The notes below the pieces were generated by a model, which did not search any database, was not told where the DNA came from, and worked only from the letters and a program-made list of their open reading frames with translations. From Anarhynchus alexandrinus (taxonomy: Eukaryota > Chordata > Aves > Charadriiformes > Charadriidae), in the NCBI GenBank assembly GCA_008711295.1, contig VUYV01000740.1, forward strand, positions 20,726 through 84,725: a stretch of DNA of 64,000 nucleotides. Reading direction: 5' to 3'. This document shows positions 36,677 through 64,000 of the stretch, one piece after another; the first letter of the stretch is position 1; every line of letters begins with the position of its first letter. Position numbers and translations under genes: made by a program.

Positions 36677-36761
36677 GTCCCCTCCAGCCCATGAAGTGAT
36701 TCAGGTGGGTGGCACAGCCCCTGCTCCTGCCGTAGCCGCCGCCACCACACCGGGCACCGAG
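36677..36761 (+). other. Possible internal 5' UTR exon of the CYRI gene
   Basis: CTGCCCACAG at 36667-36676 is a good acceptor, and CACCGAG followed by GTAAGG at 36762 is a good donor. Together they enclose 85 bases without long coding potential. The only ATG (36691) is followed at once by Lys and a stop (ATG AAG TGA), a minimal upstream open reading frame. This would link an upstream promoter to either coding first exon. Confidence 0.35.
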
Positions 36762-37293
36762 GTAAGGACCCAGCACCGCAGCTGTGGGGTGGGTGGGATG
36801 CTCCGGCGCGGGCAGCAGACCCCCAAACTGGGTCTGTGGGGCAGAAATCCCAGTTGGGGTCTTCCCCTGTCCATGGGGGATGCCCAGCTCTGTCAATCGG
36901 GGAAACTGTCGTGACCCCATGGGGGTCACCCAGGGCAGCCGCCCGTTCCCCGGCCGAGCGCGGGGGAACCGGGGTGCCTTGGGGGAGGCGGCGCAGCCAG
37001 GGGCGCCCACAGGAAGCACGATGCTCGCGAACCCGCACCCCGCTTCCCTCCCCGCCTCGGCAAACGGCAGCGGCAGAAGTGCCGGGGAGAGCCGCCACGT
37101 TTCGGCGGATGCTCACACCCGTGCGTCCCGGCCGGGAGGGTGCGGGCTGGGGCCGGCGGGGCCGCGGGGTGCAGAGCCCGACAGGACGGGCGCAGGTAGG
37201 TGCCACGGCAGCGGCGGCGGGGGCTCGGGCATGCTGGGGTGTCCGGCCGGCAGCGCCGGTGCTGTTCCACTCTGTTCTGTTTCTCTCGCTCAG

Positions 37294-37374
37294 GTCTGCT
37301 GGCCATGGGCAACCTGATAAAGGTATTGGGCAAAGATTTAGAAAACTGTCCTCATTTTTTCCTGGATTTTGAAA
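37294..37374 (+). CDS. CYRI alternative first coding exon A
   Basis: The acceptor TTTCTCTCGCTCAG ends at 37293. The ATG is at 37305 and the donor GAAA-GTAAGT follows 37374. It encodes 23 residues starting [14 protein letters not shown] and ending FFLDFE, then one base that completes Asn with the next exon. It resembles the CYRIA and CYRIB exons that begin MGNLIKV or [11 protein letters not shown]. Confidence 0.85.
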
Positions 37375-40300
37375 GTAAGTCCTGTGAGCAGGGTGGGCGC
37401 GGGGAGGGGGCCGGGGCCGCCGCCACGGCTGCTCTCCGGAAGATGGGGACAGGCACAATGTCCCCGAGCAGCCCCGTGTCCCCAGGCGCCTCGGGGCAGC
37501 GCTGGACATGCCCCGCAAAAGGGCTGAGTGGGGCAGGGGAGTGGGACCCCAAGAGATGCCTCGTCCCTGAAAGCGCAGGGAGACATCCCTGGCAGAGTGG
37601 CGGGGATGCAGGATACATCCCGGCAGCAGGACGTGGCTCATGAGGACCTCAGGCACGTGCCTGATGCTGCTAGTCGATGGCACCGGGTGGCCACGTGGCA
37701 TGTCCCCTGCCACCGCCACGGCAGGGACAGCCTGGGGTACGGGGGTGCTGGGGAAGGAGGAGGGAAGGATCCGTGCCTCCTGCCCTGCCGGGAGGGACAG
37801 CACGGTGGTCACAGCCTGTGCCTGAGGGACGGGGATCAGGGACACCGGTTCAGTCCGGGAGGACCTGCCCCAGCTTCCCACTGGCCTGGGCTAAGTGGGT
37901 CAGGAGAGCATCGCTCTCAGACCTCCCAGGCTGGACACGGGGGTGTACGGAAGATGGTGGCCGCCGTGGCCTGCCCTTCCTCCCTCTCTCCCCCTTCCTC
38001 CCCGGGGCTCGGCTCAGAGCAAGAGCGAAGACGGTAAAAATAGTGCAGCAGCAACAGCTCGCCCCGGCGGGGAGAGACCGTGCGCAGCTCACCGCACCGC
38101 CTCCGGCACCGGCGCAGCCCAAAATAGCCGGGGCTGGGGTCACACAGCCACCCTGCTCCCAGGGCAAGGGACCTTCCTGGCTCCTTGTGGGTGCTTTGAG
38201 GCAGCACAGCCTTCACCCACCTCCAGCCCCCTCCGCAGCCCCCCAGCATGGGGACAAGGCTGTGGGGGCTTCCCGGGACCCTCTGTTTCAGGGCTGGCTC
38301 TGCAGCTAGATGGGGGATGCCCTTAGCCAAGACTTTGGGGACTCACTCACCGCTTCGCCCTCCTCGCCGAAGCCCGGCGGCTCTCTCCTCCCTTCGCTCC
38401 TTCCTCTCCATCACCCCATCCGCCAGCGCTCATCACCATCGAGGGGGGGGAAGAGGCTGCAGCCTGGGGCCGGGAGTAGCCACGGGGTCACCGCCAGCCG
38501 GCCCGGAGCTCCCCGAGCCCCCGGGGAGCAGCGGGGGGGAGGACGGGGGCTCTGGCCGCCACCGGCCGCTGCCCGCAGCCCAGCACCTCTTCCCCGAGCA
38601 CCACCTCACCATCATGCTTTTTTTCCTCTTGTTTCTTCTCTTGCAGGTTTCACATGGGGAACCTTCTTAAAGTGTTGACTTATAACGAACTTGACCAAGG
38701 CCCTAATTTTTTCCTTGACTTTGAAAGTGAGATGGGATTTTTATTTTCCTTTTTTGTTTCGTACTTATTCTGAGTTCCACATCCACGCCATTTTGAGTTC
38801 TCGTCCCCGTCGCCCATCGCATCGCGCCCATCCCAGACGTCCTCCCCCCACCTTCGCCGTCCGGGGGTCTCCCCGGGGAGGGGGGGCAGACCCATGGCCG
38901 GGGGCTATCGCTCCGCACCTCTTCCCCGGGGCAGTTTGCAGCCCGTCGGGGCCAACCCGGGGCTGGGGGCTGCTCGGGGACTCCCCCCCTGAGCAGGACC
39001 GCGGTCGCAGGGCAGCCAGGACTCACCCCTACCTGCCCCCCCTCCGCGGCTTGGCTCGAGGTCGGGCAAGGAGACGGACCGGGGGGAGAAACCTGCCAGG
39101 AAGGGCTGCGGGCTGGCGGGAGAGCTGCGGGACGGGGTGCTGGCACCCCACTCCGGCTCTCGCCGCCCAGGACCCCGCTCAGAGCCCTCCGGGTTTCTCT
39201 CCCCGGGGCGCTGCCCTGCAGATGCGCAGCCGACGGAGGCCGAGACGGCAGTGTGGAACCAGGTGAATGCCGTGCTGGAGGAGGCGCAGGCTGTCCTGGC
39301 TGAGCTGCAGTCATACACGGGTGCCGGGCAGGAGATTCGAGAGGTGGGTGCAGCCCCGGCGCCCGCTGCCCACCCACCCACCCACCCACCATGGCTTGGG
39401 ACAACCGCTGGTGCTCTCCCCCCCGCCACAGGCCATCCAAAACCCTGGGGACCTGCGGCTGCAGGAGAGGGCCTGGAGCGCCGTCTGCCCCCTCGTTGCC
39501 AAGCTGAAGCGCTTCTACGAGTTCTCCCTGCGGCTGGGTGAGCGCCCCGAGCCCCCGTCCCCACTCCCTGCATCCCCCTGTTGCATCCCGCATCCCTCCC
39601 CAGATGCAGGAATGGGGCAGGTTGGGGGGAGCCCAGGCCGTGGTGAGGATGCTGTGCTGCCCCATGCCTCAGTTTCCCCAGCCGGGGCCGGGGCTGGGGA
39701 GCTTCACAGGAGCAGGATGGGGACCAGCGGTGCTTTGTCCCCAGAGAACGCCCTGCGGAGCCTGCTGGAGGCCCTCACCAGCCCCCCGTATGCCCCGACC
39801 CAGCACCTCGAGCGGGAGCAAGCCTTGGCCAAGCAGTTCGCCGAGATCCTCCACTTCACCCTCAGCTTTGATGAGCTCAAGGTACCTCCCCGTGCCCCCG
39901 GCGTGGGACAAGGGCTGGTGGGGGCCCGCGCAAAAGCTGTGAGCCAGCACAGTCCCTTGGGACCCCTGAGCTGGCCGTGGCCCCCACCTTGGCCCCTAAT
40001 GCGGGGCTGCCCCCGGCAGATGACCAACCCTGCCATCCAGAATGACTTCAGCTACTACAGAAGGACCATCAGCCGAAATCGCATTAACAACCTGCAGGTG
40101 AGAGGACGGTGCTGTGTTCCCCTCCCCTGCCCAGGGATGGCCTCCCCCAGGGTGGAGGTCACAGGACTGGGGACACCCAGGGGGCAGTCAGCCATCCCAA
40201 TGGCCCCCATCATCTCCCCCCGCAGCTGGACGCAGAGAGCGAGGTGAACAACGAGATGGCCAACAGGATGTCCCTCTTCTATGCCGAGGCCACCCCCATG

Positions 40301-41234
40301 CTCAAAACACTCAGCAATGCCACCACCAAATTTGTCTCGGAGGTGAGCAAGGCCGGGGGGGACCCTCGGGGTGGGGGGACACCCCCCTCCAGCCCTGGCA
40401 CCATGCCGGGGTCAGGAGGGGGAATGGCAGCCGGGACCTGTTGGGTTTCAGAACAAAACCCTCCCCATTGAGGACACGACCGACTGCCTGAGCACTATGG
40501 CCTGCGTCTGCAGGGTGATGCTGGAGACCCCGTAAGTACCCCGTGTGGGGAGGGGGGGACATCTCGGTGCCGGGGTCCCTGTGCCACCCACCCAGGCTCA
40601 GCCGGCCCCTCTCCTGGCGCAGGGAGTACCGGAGCCGCTTCACCAACACTGAGACCCTCCTCTTCTGCATGAGGGTGATGGTTGGCGTCATTATCCTCTA
40701 CGACCACGTCCACCCCGTGGGGGCCTTCGCAAAGACCTCCAAGATCGATGTGAGTGGCCGTGGCATGCGCTGGGGGGGGGTCATAGCCATCCCACTCATC
40801 CCAGTGCAGCAGTGATGCCCAGGTGTCCCTCTCACTGGATGTCCCCTGTGGGGACATCTCTATCTGAGCTGGTCCAGAGGGGAAATCATCCCCCCTGAGC
40901 AGCGAGGAGGAGGATGGGGAGGAAGGGGAGCAGCCCCCGCAGCGCATCCGGGCTCTCACAGCCTCTCTCATTCCCCCCACCAGATGAAAGGCTGCATCAA
41001 AGTCTTGAAAGACCAACCCTCAACCAGCACCGAGGGGCTCCTGAATGCTCTGAGGTGAGCTGGGGGGCCGGGGGACATGGGGGAGGGACGTGGGACCCCC
41101 TGCCGGCACTGTGGGATGGCGGCAGAGAGGGTCGGCGTGCCGCAGGGTGACTGTCACCCTCTCCATCCAGGTACACCACTCGGCACCTCAACGACGACAC
41201 CACATCCAAACAGATCCGGGCCCTGCTGCAGTGA
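37305..41234 (+). CDS. CYRI-family Rac1 interactor, third paralogue
   Basis: CYRI proteins (formerly FAM49) bind active Rac1 and oppose the Scar/WAVE complex, limiting lamellipodia. Shared coding exons: 39222-39343, 39432-39537, 39745-39881, 40020-40097, 40226-40342, 40452-40531, 40623-40749, 40984-41054 and 41171-41234. They follow one of two first exons (37305-37374 or 38654-38726), giving 323 or 324 residues, as in CYRIA and CYRIB. All junctions are GT-AG with matching phase. Arg160-Arg161 in FSYYRRT, the Rac1-contact pair of CYRIB, are kept, as is Gly2 in MGNL for myristoylation. The sequence mixes CYRIA-like (NPGDLRLQE) and CYRIB-like ([23 protein letters not shown]) stretches and differs from both ([23 protein letters not shown]). 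Its position between HPCAL4 and TRIT1 is that of neither mammalian gene. I leave the symbol blank because no settled name is known to me. Confidence 0.93.
38647..38726 (+). CDS. CYRI alternative first coding exon B
   Basis: The acceptor TTTCTTCTCTTGCAG ends at 38646. The ATG is at 38654 and the donor GAAA-GTGAGA follows 38726. It encodes 24 residues, [15 protein letters not shown] through GPNFFLDFE, ending in the same phase as exon A. It closely matches the known CYRIB variant beginning [15 protein letters not shown]. Exons A and B cannot both be read in one protein without a stretch repeating the start, so they are best seen as mutually exclusive. Confidence 0.9.
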
Positions 41235-41779
41235 GCGCGGGGCGGCCGCCGGAGCCGGCCCCGACCCCGCGCACCGTCACCGTGTCACCTACATGACCAT
41301 ACTGCTCATTTTGTACAGAGGGAAAAGGGACAATAAGAAATACACAGAAATACAAAAAAAAAAATCAAAACGGCCCAAGGCCAACCCCCACGCGGTCCTG
41401 CCCCCCCCTTTCCACCGTCCCCCCCCAAATTAGCACCCGCTTCTGGATACAAGGTGTGGGTGACAGCACGGGGACACTGCGCCGGGGGTGCTGGGGCCGC
41501 GCAGGATGGAGCCGGGCAGGGATGCGCTGATGGGGCCGGCGGCAGCGAGCGCCCATGGGATGGGGGCACTTTGGGGAGGGGGGAAAGGGGCAGGTGTCAC
41601 CCCCGTCCCCATCCTCGTCCCCGAGCATCCAGTGGAGGAGGAGGAGGAATAAGCATCCCTGCAGGTCTGCGCTGACTGGTGGAAACGGCTCGGTCTCACC
41701 TGGTAGATTTTTAATAAGAGCAATTAAATCTCCACTCACCTCTTCTTTTCTACATTTTTTTTTTTGGGAGGGGGGGTGA

Positions 41780-41785
41780 AATAAA
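41780..41785 (+). terminator. CYRI gene polyadenylation signal AATAAA
   Basis: GAAATAAAATGAC lies 546 bases after the stop codon, on the correct strand. It would give a compact 3' UTR (41235 to about 41805). Confidence 0.65.
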
Positions 41786-41805
41786 ATGACATTTAATCTG
41801 TTCGT

Positions 41806-44800
41806 GGCCGGAGTGGGGTCGTCTCTGCCGCGTCCCATCCCGCGCCGCGCCGGCTGGAGGCACCCGGGGCAGCTGCCGACTGGGAGGACTGGGAGGACTG
41901 GGAGGCTGCTGGAGGCCATGGCGGGCTGTGCCTTTGCCGGCAGATGGCCCTGTGACACCGTGACAAAACAGCCCCGGCGGCTCCCCCCGCCTAGTGCCAG
42001 CCCCACCGTGGGGGGACCCACTCGGCCTCAGCCCCCCCCACCCGCAGCCCCCCGAGCTGGGGGGGGTAGAGGGGACCGAGGGGTCCCCCGCACCAGCCCT
42101 TGGTGGGGGCTGCATCACACCACCCCCCCCAGGGACACCGCAGGGCTCCCCCCGCCATGGCCACACTCCTGGGGCGCGGGGCCAAGTCCCCCGGGGTTTG
42201 GGGTCCCGCCATCCCCATGGCACTCTCCTTCCCGCAACCTTTCCCACCGGACAGCCGTCTGCTCTGCTGGCCCCCCATCACCGCCCCGCGTCCCCCCCGT
42301 GCTGCCAGGGGACGATGGGCACTCCATGAGTGACACCAGGACCCCACAGCCCCCACCTGCAGGGTGGCTCCCTGGCAGCATGCCCGTGCCTCAGTTTCCC
42401 CACCTGCGCAATGGGAAACCACCGCTACCTCCAGGGTACGCTGGAGGGTGCATGGGCCAGGTCCCCGCAGCACCCTGGGCTCTGGACCCCCCCACTGAAT
42501 CGCTCAGGGTGCCAACACGGGGACACCCATCCTACCCACCCACCCGCTGCAGCGCAGCTCAGCCCCCGTGTCCCCAAACCTGCACGGGGACCCACCAGCA
42601 CCCCTCGGCCACGGCAGCCCCGGGGGGGTCATGAGCAGCACAAGGAGGGGATAAAGAGTGGGAAGGACTGGGCAGCCCCCAGCCCTTTCAGTACTGGCAT
42701 TTCCTGGGCCCGGTGCCAGGATCCGGCCGTGCACACCCAAACTTTGCCGCCAAAGCCGCCGAACTCCCGCGCAGCGCGGGACGCACGCACCGTTGCACAA
42801 CCTTGGCCAACAGCTCCTTTTATTTTTAGGCTCTTGCGACACGGCTTCCCTGCAGCCCGCCCGAAATGCCGCCGAGGCACCGGATGGGCCACAGGATCCG
42901 AAACGCCCTGCCCTGCTCCCGCAGCTCTCAGAGCAACCCCATGCACCACCCGTGCCTCAGTTTCCCCATTAGTTACCTTCGCCTGCCAGCCCTGTGATGG
43001 CAGCGATGCAGCCAGCCCTGCTGACCCAGAGGGCTCCCTCCCACCCATCCCATCACCCAGGACCTTGTGAAATCCCCCTGGTGCTCCATGGCACAACGAT
43101 CCCACCTGGGAACTGAAGATGAGGCCAGGACATGGTTGAGTTTGGTGGCTACAGTTGCCACGTGTTTGCAGGAACCGCCGTCCCCAGGTGACACCGTCTC
43201 CCAGACGGTCCCCAGACCATCCGAGGCACCAGGGCAGGATCATACCCTGCAGTGTGGGAACTGGGATGGGAAGAGCTGGGACAGCGTCACCACTTGGGAC
43301 CTCCAACGGGAGTTAAGGGACAGCCGGACCCTGTAAACCCACCAGCGAAGAGGGGCACAGACACCAGCTGGTCACCGGTGCCAGGCGAGGTGGCAGCTGT
43401 GCCGCGGTGCCGGCCGGCTCCTGGCGCAGAGCCACAGCACCGCCGCCGGTAACGTCCCCCCCCCGGCCCCCCACAGTGCTGCCTCTTCCTTACGTGGGGA
43501 GCAGGGCTGAGACCAAACCCGTGCCATGTCTGTGGGTTCAGCCCTGGCTGTCCCCCACGCAGCACTTCGTGGGGCAGAGCAGGCGGCACATCCCACCCCA
43601 GCGAGGGGCAGCACCGCGCCGATGAGAGATTCCCTGCGGGATGAGCAGATGGAGCATTTTACAGCCAAAACAGGGTAAGAAAAGGGAAGCAAAAGGTGGA
43701 GGAAAGAGAGGCAAACACAAGTCCTTGAGTATCACGGCCTGACGTTGGAGCTGAGATCAGCAAAGGGCCTTTGAGCTCTGGGGATGGTGGCCGCAAGCGA
43801 GAGCAGCGGGGCTCGGCCGGCCCAACCTTCCTGTGCCGGCAGCGAGTTGGGGCTGAGCTCACGTCGTGCTGTGCGAGGGGCTGGTGGAGGCGGGAGGCAG
43901 TAAGCGATGGGGATGCAGATGGTGGGATGCTGCCTGTGTACCTCTCGCTGCCAGACGCGAGGATTGGGGCTGCCCTGGCTGCCACGACCCCTGGGACCCG
44001 CATCACCAACTCCGCCGGGCGGGGAACAGGAGCTCACACCACCACTGTACCGAAATGCCAGTGCCCAAGTGAGGGGACTCCTCCGAGGACAGGCAGCGCC
44101 GTGGGGACGATGCCCCATCAGCGAGGACACGGGTCTCTTCCAACCCGAGCTCTCCAGCTGCAATGCTCAGCTGGGCCGGAGCGCCGAGGACTTTAATTGA
44201 TGACGAGCCAAGCCACGCCAGGCCTGGACTGTTTTCTAATCCCAGTGTAATTAATGACCTTATCTTTGGCCAAAGCCATTTAGATTAAGTGGCTGGTGTG
44301 ATGGGCTCGGCGGCTCCGGCTGCACAGATGGAAGAGCTGCGTTTGTCTGGGGATTAGCGGAGGGCAGATGGAGTGAAGTGCCATTCCCCATCCCCAAACC
44401 TCTCCGCACCGACAGCAGCCTGAAACCTGAGACCACAACAACTTTCTCAGCGAGTCCTGGCCGGACCGGAGAGCGATTTCGCATTGTTTGTTCTTTCTGC
44501 AGGAGACCGAGACCGGGGAGGTCCTGCAAGAGCAGCAGGAGCTGATCGTGTGCCGGCACCAGAAATGGGTGCAACCCTTGCCAGGAGCTCCATCCCGGTC
44601 CCTGCCGTGAGTCCTTCGAACAACAGAAGTACACCGAACACCGGCTTCTTCCTGGGAGAGCAAATCATGGCCGAGCCCTGGCTCTGCGTAAATAAAAAGC
44701 TGTGTCCCCATCGAGAGACCCCACCAACAGCCCCCACCTCTCCCACAAAGCAAACTCACCCGCTTCTTGCCGCTGGCAGGATCAGGGCGTGCATCCACCT

Positions 44801-46340
44801 TCCATTTCCCGGTCCAGCCACAGCACGAAGAACCAAGTGTGACAGACCCCCGTTCTCCTGGGGCACCCGGGAGCTGCAACCCCCACAAGAAGGCACTGCA
44901 GCGGGCGGCACGGAGCAGGGGGAAGGCCTGGGAGACCCTGCCCGACCGCGGCCGCAGCAGAGCCTGTCATGGGCAGACTCTTGAAGAGAACAGGCAGACT
45001 AGCAGCTATAGTGGTAGAGGAATAACATTTATCTGCGGGGATAACAAAGTTCATATTAAACCGATTAAGGATATTAAATCCATTTCTAACAGTATGGTCA
45101 TCTGACCGGACTCAGGAGACGGAGCAGATAATCCCACCCCCCATTCACAGAGCTGCCCCGATGATCCCAGCCTGGCCTGGGGAGATGACTCGACATGTCC
45201 ACGCTCTCTATCAGAAGACCACGCTCGGCACATCAACGGAGAGTGGGGCTTTACACCGGGCCTCACCTGCACCTCGTCCAGCTAGGCTGGGAGAACACGG
45301 CTCCACGCCACGACCCCCTGGCCGTGCGCTCCGGCGCTGGGCTGAGCCCACATCCTCACGAGCTTGAGTCAGCGTGGATGGCCAACAAGTCCGGGCTCGA
45401 GAGGAGGTTCAGCCGGCGCTGCAGACAGACCCAGCAACACCAACCCGGTGCCCAACGTTTCAAAGCCGATGCCCAGCTCTGCCCAGCGCTGGCAGAGAAA
45501 AGCCAACCCAAATTCCCAGCTCTTCTTTGCGTATCCCCTTCAGTCCGAGCTCCCAAGCCACCCCACACCCCTTCTGAACGGCCCAAGGCAGCCACCCCAC
45601 GGAGCATCGCAGAAATAATTCAACGCTGAGGAACACAAACTGGAGGTTTAATGTAATCCCCACCAGGACAGGCATCTCCAGAGCTTGTGATGGCAGATCT
45701 GCCCACGCAGCCCTTCCCCTCGCAGGCTGACCCCCGAGAGATGTCTCTTGCCACACGGCGTATTGCAAGCAGCTGAAAGAAAAAACTGTGCTCTACCACC
45801 CTCCCAAGGAGGAACCGTGTTGATCGCATTTGCCAGGAGAATCCCAAAGTGCCCTGGAAAAGGCCCTCCCGGTTTCACCCGGAGCGGCACGCCAGGAAGC
45901 GCGGTGGCGCAGACGGCGCTCGCGTCCTCCAGGAACGACGCTGCGGAGACCAACCGCCTCGCGGACGCGGCGGCACAAGGAATTCGCTGCTCAGCAACTC
46001 GGGATTCAAACGCGGGGCCGGTTCCCACTGCCAAACCACAGTGTAAACCCCCGGGAATTCAGCTTTAACTAGGACAGACTCATCTGTTGCAAACTCGATG
46101 AGATCATTTCCAAGTTCCTGTTTAACAGGTGCCAGCTCCTTCTGCACCTGCCGTGTGCCGCGGGATCAGCCTGCGTCCACCGCGCCGAGAACATCTGCTC
46201 AGCTCCCTCAGAAGCTGCAGAAAAGGTGACTGGAAGAAGCAGCCAGGCCTGGACGTCCTGCCCCGTGCCCAGAGCAGGGAACCCGGACCAGGTGGAAACA
46301 GAGAGCAAGAAAACCGCGCTTGCTAATAGGGAGGGGAACC
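41806..46340. other. Intergenic stretch between the CYRI and TRIT1 3' ends
   Basis: The two flanking genes converge here. No coding exon is recognisable on either strand. Small features are three tandem GGGAGGACT units near 41881-41905 and an AT-rich block at 44190-44300 (listed separately). The many short open frames look like GC-rich noise. Confidence 0.5.
44196..44300. promoter_or_regulatory. Candidate conserved regulatory element
   Basis: In an otherwise GC-rich interval this block packs TAATTAATGA, a TTATCT GATA core, the perfect 12-base palindrome CTTTGGCCAAAG (44264-44275) and TTAAGTGG, an NKX2-type core. This composition is typical of vertebrate enhancers, but only cross-species alignment could confirm it. 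Confidence 0.3.
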
Positions 46341-46357
46341 CGCAATAATCCTGCAAC

Positions 46358-46363
46358 TTTATT
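46358..46363 (-). terminator. TRIT1: TRIT1 polyadenylation signal
   Basis: TTTATT on the plus strand reads AATAAA on the minus strand, about 470 bases past the TRIT1 stop at 46830. The sequence after it is AT-rich. This gives a short, plausible 3' UTR. Confidence 0.6.
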
Positions 46364-46829
46364 TCCATATAAAAGAAAAAATATATCTATCCTCTCCACA
46401 ATAAAGGCAGTAAGAGCTCACTCGGCTCCGGAGTTGCACTCCTGGCCAAGCTGGAGGAGCGTAAGGTATTTCTGTCTCTGAGAACGACACGTTCGCGTGC
46501 CGGCAGGATCAGCTCAACCATTCCAAGGATAATGCCGCGTCTCTGGCAGGAATTCAGGCTTGGCATGGGAGGATGCTCCTAGCAGCCTTGCCCCGGGGCC
46601 CAGCCCTTTCCAGGCAGGGCTGGGGAAGCATGGGAACACGGCACGATGAGGCCACATGAAGAGGATCTGATGCAGCCGACGGCCTTTGGCCGTCACTTAC
46701 ACACCTGCCTCATCCCCTCCCCAAAAAAATGACTCAGCTCGTTCGGTTCAAGGCCACCCAGGACTACGGCGCTTCCTCGCCGTACGGGTGGAAGCGCGGC
46801 TGCTCCCCTGCGCCAGCTGGTTCGCAGGT

Positions 46830-63660
<16,831 letters not shown>

Positions 63661-63929
63661 GTTGCCATAGCAACGGGGCAGGAAGACGAGGCGCGGGGCT
63701 GTTGCCGTAGCAACAGAGAGGAGCGCGTTGCCGTGGCAACCCGCAGCCTCCGCGGAGGCTGGTCCTCCCCCATCGCCACGGCAACACGGGGAGATGAGGA
63801 GCGGGGCGACTGTCTCCGTGGCAACAGAGGGGAGGGAAGGCAGGGAGACGGTTGCCATGGCGACGGCGGGAGGAGGGTATCTCCGCGGTGCCGCTCTCCC
63901 TGGCAACACACATCCTTTGCCATAGCAAC
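63661..63929. promoter_or_regulatory. Array of eight RFX-type X-boxes
   Basis: Close matches to the X-box GTTGCCATGGCAAC, which RFX factors bind, recur at 63661-63674 (GTTGCCATAGCAAC), 63701-63714 (GTTGCCGTAGCAAC), 63727-63740 (GTTGCCGTGGCAAC), 63772-63785, 63812-63825, 63851-63864 (GTTGCCATGGCGAC), 63894-63907 (right half only) and 63916-63929 (TTTGCCATAGCAAC). Start-to-start spacing is 40, 26, 45, 40, 39, 43 and 22 bases. The spacers are different purine-rich sequences with short GGGGAG/GAGGA echoes. It lies 250-510 bases upstream of the first TRIT1 codon and could also belong to a gene beyond the window. Confidence 0.8.
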
Positions 63930-64000
63930 AGGGGGGCAGGAGGCTGCGGGCCGGGGAGGGGGGTGGGCAGCCGGCCCCCCCCTCGGAGGGGAAGGGATTA

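Noticed and set aside
36292..37881. 529-codon minus-strand open frame
   Set aside because: It overlaps CYRI exon A in antisense and has no recognisable domain. It shows how easily long frames arise in this GC-rich sequence.

Overview
This is vertebrate nuclear DNA, almost certainly from a bird. The genes have many short exons with GT-AG splice sites. A truncated CR1 retrotransposon with the avian-type 3' end lies at about 60928-61561. Most of the sequence is very GC-rich, with short introns, CpG islands and few interspersed repeats, as expected of a bird microchromosome. The gene order matches the human 1p34 block around MYCL; from memory this block is on chicken chromosome 23.

Layout: 1-14885 holds no gene I can recognise, but has an orphan CpG island (about 5690-7320), a small minisatellite, possible transcript ends and a 422-base gap. 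NT5C1A (cytosolic AMP 5'-nucleotidase) runs on the minus strand from a TATA promoter at 24.14 kb to its stop at 14886. HPCAL4 (neuronal calcium sensor) is on the minus strand, with three coding exons at 28396-27405 and a CpG-island promoter near 30.2-30.4 kb. A CYRI-family gene (CYFIP-related Rac1 interactor) is on the plus strand, coding 37305-41234. TRIT1 (tRNA dimethylallyltransferase) is on the minus strand, coding about 63415-46830 in 11 exons. The last 340 bases, upstream of TRIT1, hold a dense array of RFX-type X-boxes.

The most interesting points are these. (1) The CYRI gene is neither CYRIA nor CYRIB as mammals have them. It sits beside TRIT1 in the MYCL block, whereas CYRIA sits by MYCN and CYRIB by MYC, so it looks like the third whole-genome-duplication copy. 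(2) It keeps two competing first coding exons. (3) TRIT1 contains a textbook U12-type AT-AC intron. (4) At least six good and two weaker X-boxes are spaced about 22-45 bases apart upstream of TRIT1. Several Ns are assembly defects, and one hides the TRIT1 start.

The genes do not form a pathway. They are neighbours kept together by ancient synteny: nucleotide metabolism, calcium sensing, Rac1/actin control and tRNA modification. Exon coordinates were read by hand from splice sites and reading frame. In each gene the exon lengths sum to an intact frame.
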